64,000 nt of DNA from Bacteroidota bacterium (GTDB lineage Bacteria; Bacteroidota; Bacteroidia; UKL13-3). The stretch lies in NCBI GenBank assembly GCA_947464275.1, contig CANHVU010000001.1, forward strand, positions 186,993 through 250,992, given 5' to 3'. Position numbers and translations under genes: made by a program. A model generated the notes under the pieces. It was not told the origin of the DNA, did not search any database, and saw only the letters and a program-made list of their open reading frames with translations. Shown one piece after another: positions 10,391 to 20,292 of this stretch (position 1 is the stretch's first letter; each line of letters begins with the position of its first letter).

Positions 10391-11183
10391 TACAGTTATA
10401 TTACTTTTATTGGCAATAAAAATAGCAAGCGCTCAAAAAATAAAAACATCTTCCATTGAGCTATACGGTTCGTTAGGAGCAGTGTTTAATGGCTCTTTTA
10501 ATTCATCTAGTAGTAGTGAAATGGCAAATAGCCACCAAACCTTTAGACAATACCAAGATTCAACCTCGAACAAAGAAACTTGGCGATTAAACTTTAGCCC
10601 ACAAATTGGAATTATATACCAAATAAACCGCGATTTTGATTTGCAATGTGGCTTAGGTTATATTGTATTAGGCCATCAAAGACAATTAAATAATTTAAAA
10701 TATAAAGATTATACCTATCCCGGAGTTGGCAGCACAAGCGGTCAGATAGTTGAAAACACAAACGTTGAAAGAGACATTAAACTAAACTACAGATACCAAT
10801 ATTTGCAAGTCCCTTTGTTATTTAATTATCATCTAAACGCAAAATCAGTAGGTCAAAAAGTAAAAGCAAGCTTAAGTGGAGGAGTTGGTTTCAATATTTT
10901 ACTAAAACACGATATTAATGCCGTACTGAACGATGGTTTTAAAATTGATGATAAAAGCAGTTTTTCAATTGATAGCACAGGCTTTAAAGCAAATGCTTTT
11001 TCAGCCAATTTAATGCTTGGAATGCGCATAGATTACGATTATAAAAAACAAATTAAATTGATTTGTCAGCCCATGTTTTGTTATTTTCCATTATCGGTTA
11101 GCAGTAATCAATTGGAAGCGAGACCTTGGTTTTTTAACCTTAGTTTTGGCGTTATTTACTCGCTTGACGATTTGAAAAAATGA
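10356..11183 (+). CDS. Outer-membrane beta-barrel (PorT-like) protein
   Basis: Signal peptide, amphipathic beta strands; overlaps AsmA 3' end; in-frame ATG at 10368 is an alternative start. Confidence 0.65.
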   Translation: MKTMNLNLKKINTVILLLLAIKIASAQKIKTSSIELYGSLGAVFNGSFNSSSSSEMANSHQTFRQYQDSTSNKETWRLNFSPQIGIIYQINRDFDLQCGLGYIVLGHQRQLNNLKYKDYTYPGVGSTSGQIVENTNVERDIKLNYRYQYLQVPLLFNYHLNAKSVGQKVKASLSGGVGFNILLKHDINAVLNDGFKIDDKSSFSIDSTGFKANAFSANLMLGMRIDYDYKKQIKLICQPMFCYFPLSVSSNQLEARPWFFNLSFGVIYSLDDLKK

Positions 11184-11629
11184 TAAACAGGCTAAATATT
11201 AGGGTTTATGGACTGTTAATTAATCAGCAAAACGAAATACTTTTGGTTGATGAACAAATAGATGATTTTAAATTTACCAAATTTCCTGGCGGGGGTTTAG
11301 AACTTGGCGAAGGAACCGTTGAATGCCTCAGAAGAGAATTTATAGAAGAATGTAATTTAACAATTGATGTTAAAGCGCATTTTTATACTACCGATTTTTT
11401 CCAGCAAAGTGCATTTAGACCTTCAGACCAACTTATTTCAATTTATTACAAAGTTGAACCTATTCAATTTCCAATAAAAATAAATTTAGAGCCATTTACA
11501 GTTCAAGAATATGGCAAAACAGAAACACTTCATTTTAAGTGGGTAAGCCTAGCAAATTTAAAACCTGAACAGCTAACATTTCCAATTGATAAATTGGTTT
11601 GCGAAATGCTTTTACAACAAAGTATTTAG
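11180..11629 (+). CDS. NUDIX hydrolase
   Basis: Nudix box GGGLELGEGTVECLRREFIEECN. Confidence 0.9.
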   Translation: MINRLNIRVYGLLINQQNEILLVDEQIDDFKFTKFPGGGLELGEGTVECLRREFIEECNLTIDVKAHFYTTDFFQQSAFRPSDQLISIYYKVEPIQFPIKINLEPFTVQEYGKTETLHFKWVSLANLKPEQLTFPIDKLVCEMLLQQSI

Positions 11630-11687
11630 CCATAATTCATATACTAAATTTTTAAGTAAAATCAGTTATTTGTTAAGCCTAGTTACA

Positions 11688-11717
11688 TTGAAAAACAGTA
11701 TGTAAAGGCTAAGTTTG
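11688..11717 (+). promoter_or_regulatory. Bacteroidota-type promoter of icd
   Basis: TTG-N19-TAAGTTTG, matching the -33/-7 consensus, 31 bp upstream of the ATG. Confidence 0.65.
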
Positions 11718-11747
11718 CACTAAAATAAAAAAACAAACACTTTAAAT

Positions 11748-13214
11748 ATGAGTAATATTAAAATTTCGGTAGCCAAAGGCGATGGTATAGGACCAGAAAT
11801 AATGGATGCTGTAATCAGTATTTTTGATGCTGCACAAGTTCCTTTACAATATGAGTTTATTGATATGGGAAAAAGCATTTACGACAAAGGCTTTGGAACA
11901 GGAATGACCGAAGAGGCCAAAAACAGTGTTGAAACCAACGGAATTTTATTTAAAGGACCAATGGAAACACCCAAAGGAAAAGGTGTAAAGAGTATTAACG
12001 TAACTGCTCGTAAAACTTGGAGTACCTTTGCTAACAGACGCCATTTTAGATCGTTAGAAGGAGTAAATACCGTGTTTTCAAAAGCTGGAATTCCAATTGA
12101 TTTAACCATAGTTCGCGAAAATATTGAAGATACTTATGGTGGAATTGAACATATGTTAACACAAGATGTAGCTTTATGCCGCAGGTTTATTACCCGTCCA
12201 GGTAGTTTACAAGTTCATAAATTTGCTTTTGAAATGGCTCGCAAAGAAGGCTTTAAAAAAGTAACCTGCGCTCATAAAGCCAATATCATGAAATTAACGG
12301 ATGGATTATTTTTAGAAACTTTTTACGAAGTAGCTAAAGATTACCCTGAAATTACTGTAAACGATATCATTATTGATGACTTGGCAATGAAACTAGTAGC
12401 TTACCCTCAAAACTTTGAAGTAGTAGTTTTAACCAATTTACAGGGCGATATCATGAGTGATTTATGCGCTGGTTTAGTAGGAGGTTTAGGTTTTGCGCCT
12501 TCGGCAAATATTGGTGAAAATATTTCAATATTTGAGGCTGTACATGGAACTGCGCCTGATATTACTGGTAAAAATATTGCTAATCCAACTTCATTATTAT
12601 TAAGTGGATTAATGATGTTGCGCCATTTAGGTATAATGGATAAAGCTAACTTAATAGAAAATGCTTTATTATACACGTTATCTCAAGGTGCACACACAGG
12701 CGATTTTGGCGACAAATCAAAACCAAGTTTAAACACTACTGATTTTGCTAATACCATCATAGCTAATTTGGGCAAAGAGCCTGAAAATAACAAAGCTCGC
12801 GAAACAAATTCAACTAGTACATTCCATTTGCCAACTCGCCCTAATAATCAAAAAGTAATGTTTACTCAACGCGAAGCTGGATTAAAAGAAAGTATTGTTG
12901 GCGCAGATTTATTTGTGGAGTTCAATAGCACTGCTGATTTAATAGCGCCAATTATTCAAAAACATTTGAATGAAAATATTAAACTGATTATGATTTCAAA
13001 TCGTGGAACTCAAGTTTGGCCTACAGGATCGGTATTTACCGAATGTGTTGACCAATACAGAGTGAGAATTGAAACAATAAATGGTTTTGAAGCAAACGTT
13101 TCAGAAATTTATGAATTAGCTGGAAAAATAACAAAAGATTTGTTGGTTACTTCGGTTGAATTACTAAGAAAATTTGGTGATAAACCAGGTTATTCATTAG
13201 CTCAAGGTCAATAA
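11748..13214 (+). CDS. icd: NADP-dependent isocitrate dehydrogenase
   Basis: KGDGIGPEIMDAV, IVRENIEDTYGGIEH, AVHGTAPDITGKNIANPTSLLLSG. Confidence 0.9.
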   Translation: MSNIKISVAKGDGIGPEIMDAVISIFDAAQVPLQYEFIDMGKSIYDKGFGTGMTEEAKNSVETNGILFKGPMETPKGKGVKSINVTARKTWSTFANRRHFRSLEGVNTVFSKAGIPIDLTIVRENIEDTYGGIEHMLTQDVALCRRFITRPGSLQVHKFAFEMARKEGFKKVTCAHKANIMKLTDGLFLETFYEVAKDYPEITVNDIIIDDLAMKLVAYPQNFEVVVLTNLQGDIMSDLCAGLVGGLGFAPSANIGENISIFEAVHGTAPDITGKNIANPTSLLLSGLMMLRHLGIMDKANLIENALLYTLSQGAHTGDFGDKSKPSLNTTDFANTIIANLGKEPENNKARETNSTSTFHLPTRPNNQKVMFTQREAGLKESIVGADLFVEFNSTADLIAPIIQKHLNENIKLIMISNRGTQVWPTGSVFTECVDQYRVRIETINGFEANVSEIYELAGKITKDLLVTSVELLRKFGDKPGYSLAQGQ

Positions 13215-13278
13215 AAAACATGTTTAATAATTACTTAAACTAGTTTGTGTAGGTATTTCCTTTATAAAATTAATCTTT

Positions 13279-13312
13279 AAATGAGGCTGTTACTAAAGTG
13301 ATGGCCTCATTT
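13279..13312 (+). terminator. Hairpin between convergent icd and recJ
   Basis: aaatgaggc ... gcctcattt with trailing T tract. Confidence 0.6.
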
Positions 13313-13371
13313 TATTAACAATAGATTTGTCGTATTAAAATGTATCTATTTTATCTTCCTGTAAACCAATG

Positions 13372-15099
13372 TTAAGACTTGAATAAAATATCTTTAATGT
13401 TTAATTGTAAGTTTACATGTCCGTTGAAGAAATTTTCTTCAATATAATAGCAAATATCAAAGCTAATGCCTTGTGCAACTTTGTTATAATGTTCGCCCAA
13501 TCCAAAACCAATTGCCTTGTAAATTCGTCCACCTTCTTCGTGGGTTAAGCTCATGCGTAAGTGGTTATTACCCACCACTGTTACATCGCCTACATCCCAA
13601 ACATTTCTTGTCATAAAAATTGGACTCATATTACCGGGACCAAAAGGAGCAAATTGTTTTAACACACTAAAAAACTTAGGCGTAATGGCTCTAAATGGAA
13701 TTTCGGTATCGTATTCTATTTCAGGTGTTAGGCTTCTAGTCTCAATGTTTTTAACTACTATTGATTCAAATTTTTCGATAAACTTTGGAACATTTTCAAC
13801 ACGTAAAGTTAAACCTGCCGCATGAGTATGTCCTCCATATTGCTCCAATAAATCAGCACATTCTTCAATGGCGTGGTATAAATCAAATCCTTCAACTGAG
13901 CGTGCTGAACCCGCAGCCATTCCATTACTTTCTGTTAAAACAATGGTTGGTCTATAATATTTTTCAATTAAACGTGAGGCAACAATTCCGATAACTCCTT
14001 TGTGCCATTCAGAATGGAACAAAACCGTTGATTTTCGATTGTGAAAATCTTTATCGCCCAAAATCATATTAAAAGCTTCTTCGGTAATACTGCTATCAAA
14101 GTTTCTACGCTCATTGTTATGATGGTTAATCATTTCAGCAATTTGTTGCGAATCTTTATCTTTATCCGAAATCATTAATCTAACCGAATCTTTGGCATCA
14201 GCAATACGGCCTGCAGCGTTAATTCTTGGTCCAATAAAAAAAACTATATCATTTACCGAATATTCGGGTCTTGGGGCATAATTTTCTAATAGTGCTTTTA
14301 TACCTCTGTTAGGATTGGTTTTTAATTTTTTAAGTCCTTGATAAGCTAATACCCTATTTTCGTCCATTATTGGAACTAAATCACTAGCTACACTAATGGC
14401 TGAAAGATCCATGTATTCTTCCACCTCTTTAAAATCAATTTCGTGCTTAATACAATAAGCCTGAACTAATTTCAAACCAATTCCACAACCTGAAAGTTCT
14501 TTGAAAGGGTAAGGGCAATCGGCCTGTTTTGGATTTAAAATAGCCACTGCATCTGGCAATTCATCACCCGGTAAATGATGGTCGCAAATTATAAATTCAA
14601 CACCTTTTTTGTTGGCATACTTTACTTTATCATTAGCTTTTATTCCGCAATCTAAAGCAATTATTAAGCTATAACCATTGTTACTTGCCCAATCAATAGC
14701 CATAAACGATATCCCATAACCCTCAGTATATCTATCGGGTATATAATATTCTATTTCTTTAAAGCGCTTTGAAAAAAAATCGTAAACGGTTGCAACAGCA
14801 GTAGTTCCGTCAACATCGTAATCGCCATAAATTAGTATTTTTTGATTTTTTGCTAAAGCCTCGTCTATTCGTTCTACGGCTTTAGTCATTCCTTTCATGA
14901 GGTAAGGATCATGCATGTGGGCATATTGAGGTCTAAAGAAATTCTTAGCCTTTTCAAAATCGTCAATTCCTCTTTGCACTAAAATACCTGAAAGAACTTT
15001 ATTTACATTAATAGAAGCAGCCAAAGCCTCAACGGTCTTCTTATCGGGTTCGGGTTTTGCTCTCCATTGTTTTTGCATAAAGTGTGGCGAATTTAGCAA
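13372..15099 (-). CDS. recJ: Single-stranded-DNA-specific exonuclease RecJ
   Basis: ILIYGDYDVDGTTAVA, ICDHHLPG, FIGPRINAAGRI, GGHTHAAGLTL motifs. Confidence 0.95.
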   Translation of the reverse strand: MLNSPHFMQKQWRAKPEPDKKTVEALAASINVNKVLSGILVQRGIDDFEKAKNFFRPQYAHMHDPYLMKGMTKAVERIDEALAKNQKILIYGDYDVDGTTAVATVYDFFSKRFKEIEYYIPDRYTEGYGISFMAIDWASNNGYSLIIALDCGIKANDKVKYANKKGVEFIICDHHLPGDELPDAVAILNPKQADCPYPFKELSGCGIGLKLVQAYCIKHEIDFKEVEEYMDLSAISVASDLVPIMDENRVLAYQGLKKLKTNPNRGIKALLENYAPRPEYSVNDIVFFIGPRINAAGRIADAKDSVRLMISDKDKDSQQIAEMINHHNNERRNFDSSITEEAFNMILGDKDFHNRKSTVLFHSEWHKGVIGIVASRLIEKYYRPTIVLTESNGMAAGSARSVEGFDLYHAIEECADLLEQYGGHTHAAGLTLRVENVPKFIEKFESIVVKNIETRSLTPEIEYDTEIPFRAITPKFFSVLKQFAPFGPGNMSPIFMTRNVWDVGDVTVVGNNHLRMSLTHEEGGRIYKAIGFGLGEHYNKVAQGISFDICYYIEENFFNGHVNLQLNIKDILFKS

Positions 15100-15246
15100 A
15101 TTATATGGAATTTAAACTCACTTTTTACGTTAACTGATTTTTTGAAACGTTATTTTTTATTAATTCCTTTAAAAATTAATAACTTAAAAGTTATTGAACA
15201 CTTTATTTTATTATTTTTGAAAAATCTTTTTTTATTTAAAAAATAA

Positions 15247-15591
15247 ATGAGCAATAAAAACAAAAAAATTAGTGGAGTAGTTTTTAGCACTGATTCAGAT
15301 TTTAGTTACGATTTTGAGCAGGAGGAAACGACTGAAACCTTGCCTAATAACCAACAAAATCTCAAAATATTTTTAGATAAAAAAAATCGTGCAGGTAAAG
15401 TAGTTTCGGCTGTTAGCGGTTTTGTGGGCACTACCGAAGATTTGAATGCATTAGGCTCAGCGTTAAAAAAACTATGTGGAGTGGGTGGTAGTGTAAAGGA
15501 TGGAGAAATATTAATTCAAGGCCAGTTTAGAGACAAAATTTTAGCACATTTAATTAAATTAGGGTATAAAGCTAAGAAAGCGGGCGGATAA
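15247..15591 (+). CDS. Translation initiation factor, SUI1/eIF1 (YciH) family
   Basis: RAGKVVSAVSGFVGTTEDLNALGSALKKLCGVGGSVKDGEILIQGQFRDKILAHLIKLGYKAKKAGG. Confidence 0.9.
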   Translation: MSNKNKKISGVVFSTDSDFSYDFEQEETTETLPNNQQNLKIFLDKKNRAGKVVSAVSGFVGTTEDLNALGSALKKLCGVGGSVKDGEILIQGQFRDKILAHLIKLGYKAKKAGG

Positions 15592-15778
15592 TAGGGGTTG
15601 CTGGCCTCTGGCTTCTAGCAATTGGCAAAGTTTAATAGGCAATTTGAAACAATTAATTTACAATATTCAAAAATCTATTGCCGGAAACAAATGCAACTAA
15701 CAATCTAGTAATACAACAATTTAACAATTCAAAAAAATCTTTAAATCTCTAAATCAAAAATCATCAAATATTAATAAC

Positions 15779-17173
15779 ATGATTATAGAACAATTATATA
15801 CCAATTGCTTAGCACAAGCAGCCTATTATATAGAAAGTAATGGCGAAGTGGCTATTATAGATCCTTTACGCGATTACAAAATGTATATTGATAAAGCAAC
15901 TGCCAATGGTGCTAAAATTAAATATATTTTTGAAACACATTTCCATGCTGATTTTGTAAGCGGACACGTAGATTTAGCAGCTAAAACAGGTGCTACCATT
16001 ATTTATGGTCCAACTACAGTTACTAATTTTCCTGTACATGTAGCTACCGATAATGAAATATTTGAGGTGGGTAAGTTAAAAATTAAAGTATTGCATACTC
16101 CAGGCCATACTTTAGAGTCAAGCTCGTTTTTATTAACAGATGAAAACGGAAAAGATTATTGTGTATTTACTGGCGATACCTTATTTGTTGGCGATGTTGG
16201 TCGTCCTGATTTATTAGATGGTTTTATGACCAAAGAAGAGTTGGCAGCCAAAATGTTCAATTCATTGAATACTAAAATTAAACCTTTGGCTGATGATGTG
16301 ATTGTTTATCCTGCGCATGGTCCTGGTTCGGCTTGTGGTAAAAATATTGGTAAAGAAACTTTTAGTACTATTGGTGAGCAAAAAGCAAGTAATTATGCTT
16401 TACAACCAATGACTGAAGCTGATTTTATAACAGCTATAACTATAGGAATTGCGCCAGCACCAAGTTACTTTTTTAAAGATGCAAAACTAAATAAACAAGG
16501 TTATGCCAGTTTTGAAACAGTTATTGAGCAAGGTTTAAAACCACTTTCGGTTGATAAATTTGAAGAGTTTTATGTAGAAGGTGCTACTGTCATTGATACT
16601 CGTATTGCCGACTTTTTTGAGTTAGGTTTTATTCCTAAATCGTTTAATTTTGGCTTAAATGGACAATATGCAATTTGGGCTGCTACATTGCTAGATATTC
16701 ACGCACCAATTATTATAGTAGCTAAACCTGGAACTGAACAAGAATCGGTAGAGCGTTTAACACGTGTAGGTTTTGATAACATAAAAGGTTTTTTAGATGG
16801 TGGTTTTGATAGTTGGAAAAATGCTAATAAAAAATTTGATATGATAATCAGTATTTCATCTGAAGAGTTGGTGTTAGATAGTTTGCATAATCCAAGTGCT
16901 GTAATTATAGATGTGCGCAAACCAACCGAATTTGCTAGCGGACACTTAATGCAAGCAAAAAATATTCAGTTGAGCGAAATATTAACCAATAATAGTGAGT
17001 TAGGAAAAAATCAAGAAATTTTGGTGCATTGTGCAGGTGGTTACCGAAGTATGGTGGCTGCTGCTGCATTAAAAACTCAAGGCTTTACCAATGTAAAAAA
17101 TGTTTGGGGCGGCTGGAGTCAAATAAAAGACGAGCCAAAAGCACAAATAGTACAAGAGGCGGTTAATGCCTAA
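15779..17173 (+). CDS. MBL-fold hydrolase fused to rhodanese domains (persulfide dioxygenase-like)
   Basis: THFHADFVSGH, HTPGHTLESSSFLL, FTGDTLFVGDVGRPDL; C-terminal rhodanese loop VHCAGGYRS. Confidence 0.9.
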   Translation: MIIEQLYTNCLAQAAYYIESNGEVAIIDPLRDYKMYIDKATANGAKIKYIFETHFHADFVSGHVDLAAKTGATIIYGPTTVTNFPVHVATDNEIFEVGKLKIKVLHTPGHTLESSSFLLTDENGKDYCVFTGDTLFVGDVGRPDLLDGFMTKEELAAKMFNSLNTKIKPLADDVIVYPAHGPGSACGKNIGKETFSTIGEQKASNYALQPMTEADFITAITIGIAPAPSYFFKDAKLNKQGYASFETVIEQGLKPLSVDKFEEFYVEGATVIDTRIADFFELGFIPKSFNFGLNGQYAIWAATLLDIHAPIIIVAKPGTEQESVERLTRVGFDNIKGFLDGGFDSWKNANKKFDMIISISSEELVLDSLHNPSAVIIDVRKPTEFASGHLMQAKNIQLSEILTNNSELGKNQEILVHCAGGYRSMVAAAALKTQGFTNVKNVWGGWSQIKDEPKAQIVQEAVNA

Positions 17174-17187
17174 CTTATACAGGGATT

Positions 17188-18201
17188 TCAGTTACTTAAT
17201 TCTCTAAAAATATCGCGTTTTAAGCGGAAAAGCACTTTTGCATCGTACATAAAAGTATCGGTTATAACTTCCATTTCTTCCTTTACTTGTTTTGGTGAGC
17301 GCTTGGTATTTCCTACTATTTTTTTCAATAAATCTTGTGTTTCAGTTTCGCTCATACCAATTTCAGCCATTGCTGTTTCAAGGCAAACAGTAATTAAGCC
17401 TTCGTCTTTTAATTGACCACTTTCGGCTATCATCCAGCTAAGTGCATAAAAATTAGCCGATTGAAAACAAATGTATTTGGAAATAGAAACCACTTCGGGC
17501 ATTTTATTAAATGGACTTTCTAAAACCGACTTGGTTAAATAAGTGTTTAAACTTGGATGTGAATTTTCAATCGGTTTTAGTTGAACTAAGCCATTTAAAG
17601 CTTGTGCGTAAATGCTTATCCAACGCAGTTGTCTTCTAAACTCGTGTACACCATGCTCTAAATCGTTAAAATTTAAAATACCTATTTCGTATTTGTATTC
17701 AATTTCTTCAATATACTTAATAAATACTTTCGCAATGGCACTTCTTTCCTCTTCTACTTTTTTCCAACTTGCGGTAGCTAATTCTTTTTGAATACTGTTT
17801 ATTTTAGGCTTTTCAGCATTTATCCAATTATGTTCTAATAGCAATTCATTTAAGTTATTCAACTCTATATCGTAATGCTGCTTTAGGTTTTGAATAATAG
17901 ATTTAGGAACAGCTTTATTTTTAGAAAACATTTTTATGAAACCATCGTAATAATCAATTTTACCTAATTGATCCTCGAACATTTTAAATGCCAAACGCAT
18001 TTTCTCAAAACGTTTTTTATTATGAGTCTCTTTGTAAATTCGGGCCAATGCTTGCAAATAAAAAAGCGATTGCCTAGCTGAAGATTTATAAATAACTAAA
18101 GCAGGTTCATTGGTTAATTGCGCAGCTTCCAACACCTCATTTAAAGCATTTAAATGAATTTGAAAACAGTTATATCCTTCGTGAACAGATTTATTTTTCA
18201 T
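17188..18201 (-). CDS. Hypothetical alpha-helical protein, weak CHAD-like resemblance
   Basis: Long ORF; helical; HGVHEFRRQLRWISIYAQAL segment. Confidence 0.5.
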   Translation of the reverse strand: MKNKSVHEGYNCFQIHLNALNEVLEAAQLTNEPALVIYKSSARQSLFYLQALARIYKETHNKKRFEKMRLAFKMFEDQLGKIDYYDGFIKMFSKNKAVPKSIIQNLKQHYDIELNNLNELLLEHNWINAEKPKINSIQKELATASWKKVEEERSAIAKVFIKYIEEIEYKYEIGILNFNDLEHGVHEFRRQLRWISIYAQALNGLVQLKPIENSHPSLNTYLTKSVLESPFNKMPEVVSISKYICFQSANFYALSWMIAESGQLKDEGLITVCLETAMAEIGMSETETQDLLKKIVGNTKRSPKQVKEEMEVITDTFMYDAKVLFRLKRDIFRELSN

Positions 18202-18271
18202 AGGTAAACAGGGATAAGCAATTGTTGTAAATGCCTAATAAATAATACTTTGCGCAATTCGATTAACAATC

Positions 18272-18772
18272 TTACCAAGCCTTAGATTCTTGGCTCCAAA
18301 ACTCTACCCTTACTCCTGCGCTTACTACATTAGCCAATACTTCATCGCGCATGTTTTGCTCTAAACTAAAGGTATAAATGCCTTTTTGTTTAAATTTTAT
18401 ACGCGGTTTATATTGCAATTGGTATTCGTAAATATCGCCTAAACCTTTTCCAAACCATTTTCCTCTCTCATCCTGTAAAGTAAATTCCATTCTTTCTTTC
18501 TGAGTGGTTTTATCGGGCAAGGTTTCAGTAACCCATATAAACATATTGCTAAATTTATAATCGCCTGTAATACGAAAATTGATGTACACATTGCAGTACT
18601 TGGTGGTATCAGCAATATTTACATCAAACGATACCGGATTTTTATAATTCCAGTTATGCTCAGTTATATCTTTATTTTCATCAAAAATGGGTGGCTCCGC
18701 ACACGATTGAAAACAAAAAACTACATACAACAATGCAATTATTGAAAAAACAGATTTACTCTTTCTTATCAT
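18272..18772 (-). CDS. gldH: Gliding motility lipoprotein GldH
   Basis: Lipobox FCFQSC; W..TLPD..T..ER.E..L.D..GKWFGKGLGDIYEYQ; directly downstream of ricT-like gene. Confidence 0.85.
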   Translation of the reverse strand: MIRKSKSVFSIIALLYVVFCFQSCAEPPIFDENKDITEHNWNYKNPVSFDVNIADTTKYCNVYINFRITGDYKFSNMFIWVTETLPDKTTQKERMEFTLQDERGKWFGKGLGDIYEYQLQYKPRIKFKQKGIYTFSLEQNMRDEVLANVVSAGVRVEFWSQESKAW

Positions 18773-20192
18773 TGGGTTTTGGTGTATTTGGTCGATTATT
18801 GTTATTGCGGTTTTTATTAAACCTTGGCTTATTATTTTGTGGCTTTTCGCCTCCTTCAGCTACTGGTTTATTGTTATTATTAGGCACTCTTTCCTCAACA
18901 GGTTTATTAGCATTGTTTGGCCTATTGGGTTGCTGAGGTCTTGGGTTATTATTTACCGGTTTTGCATTGTTGTTATTAGTAGCTGGCCTTGGTTGTTGTG
19001 GTCGGTTATTGTTTACATTTTGCGGCTTACCTTCTGCATTGGCGTTACGGTTAGCGTTATTACGGTTATTATTTTTATTTCGATTATTGTTATTGCGCTT
19101 TCTATCTTTATCATCTAAACGAGTAAGGCTATCCATTCCCATATCGTTTTTAAAATCAAGCTCAACTATTTTTTTAGGTTCAGCCTTTGGTTTTATAACC
19201 AATTCTGGCTTAACACCATCTTTGTTCAAGGCCAAATATTCGTTTACTTTATCTACCCCAAGTTCAATCCATTCACCGGCAATTTCGCCCATTGGTGCAA
19301 AAAACAATACACGTTTTAAAATATCGCTCTTAACTTGGCGGTAACGTACATCTCCCGCAAATTCTAATATATTATTTTCTTTATCAGGAAAATCTTTTAA
19401 CGATTCTTGGTACACATCTAATTCAAAATTTAAACAACATTTTAACTTACCACATTGACCCGAAAGTTTAAGTTGATTAATAGATAAATTTTGGTAACGT
19501 GCCGCATTGATATGAACCATTTTAAAATCAGTTAACCAAGTACTACAACATAACTCTCGGCCGCAACTACCTATGGCTCCAAGCCTACCTGCTTCTTGGC
19601 GATAGCCAATTTGTTTCATTTCAATTCTTACCTTGAACTCATCAGCAAGTTTTTTAATTAATTCTCTAAAATCAACACGTTCTTCGGCAGTGTAATAAAA
19701 AGTAGCTTTGCGTTTGTCGCCTTGGTATTCCACATCACTTAATTTCATGTTTAACCCCAACTGCAATGCATGTGTTCTGGCCTTAAACATGGTAGGAATT
19801 TCTAATTCCTTGTTTTCTTTTTGCCTTGCAATGTCGGCCTCATTAGCTCTTCGTAACACACGTTTAATATGTTCGCTTTCGGGCGAGAGACCTGCTTTTT
19901 TAAGCTGAAGTTTTACCAACTCGCCTTTTAAATTTACTTTACCAATATCGTAACCATTTTCCAACTCAACCACCACCAAATCACCATTGGTTATGTCTAA
20001 ATTATTGGTATTGCGATAATATTCTTTACGTGTACCCTTAAAACTAACTTCTACTACATTAAATAATTGTGTGTTAGGCGGCATTACTAACTCGCTTAAC
20101 CAATCGTAAGTATTTAATTTATTGCACCCTCCTGTGCTACACCCTCCGCTTGAGCAGCCACCAGTGCTGCATCCTCCGCTTGAACATCCCAT
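18756..20192 (-). CDS. ricT: PSP1/RicT-family protein with N-terminal periodic Cys tract and Asn-rich C-terminal tail
   Basis: PSP1 core (VVVELENGYDIGKV), GSCGRELCCSTWL and SGQCGKLKCCLNFE cysteine motifs. Confidence 0.85.
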   Translation of the reverse strand: MGCSSGGCSTGGCSSGGCSTGGCNKLNTYDWLSELVMPPNTQLFNVVEVSFKGTRKEYYRNTNNLDITNGDLVVVELENGYDIGKVNLKGELVKLQLKKAGLSPESEHIKRVLRRANEADIARQKENKELEIPTMFKARTHALQLGLNMKLSDVEYQGDKRKATFYYTAEERVDFRELIKKLADEFKVRIEMKQIGYRQEAGRLGAIGSCGRELCCSTWLTDFKMVHINAARYQNLSINQLKLSGQCGKLKCCLNFELDVYQESLKDFPDKENNILEFAGDVRYRQVKSDILKRVLFFAPMGEIAGEWIELGVDKVNEYLALNKDGVKPELVIKPKAEPKKIVELDFKNDMGMDSLTRLDDKDRKRNNNNRNKNNNRNNANRNANAEGKPQNVNNNRPQQPRPATNNNNAKPVNNNPRPQQPNRPNNANKPVEERVPNNNNKPVAEGGEKPQNNKPRFNKNRNNNNRPNTPKPNDKKE

Positions 20193-20292
20193 TTTATATT
20201 TATTTTTTTAAAAAATAATTTAACATTTAAAAAATTGATTTATTGGCTTAAAACAAAAATGCTTTAACCCCAAATATGGCCCTTCAAAAAGT

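Noticed and set aside
15592-15778. Possible small RNA between the SUI1 gene and the MBL-rhodanese gene
   Set aside because: Only a weak ttgct...agcaa stem and AT-rich filler; no family signature.
18837-19344. Two hydrophobic plus-strand ORFs opposite ricT
   Set aside because: Antisense reading of the Asn/Pro-rich tail (AAT/AAC gives ATT/GTT) produces artificial Leu/Ile/Val-rich ORFs.
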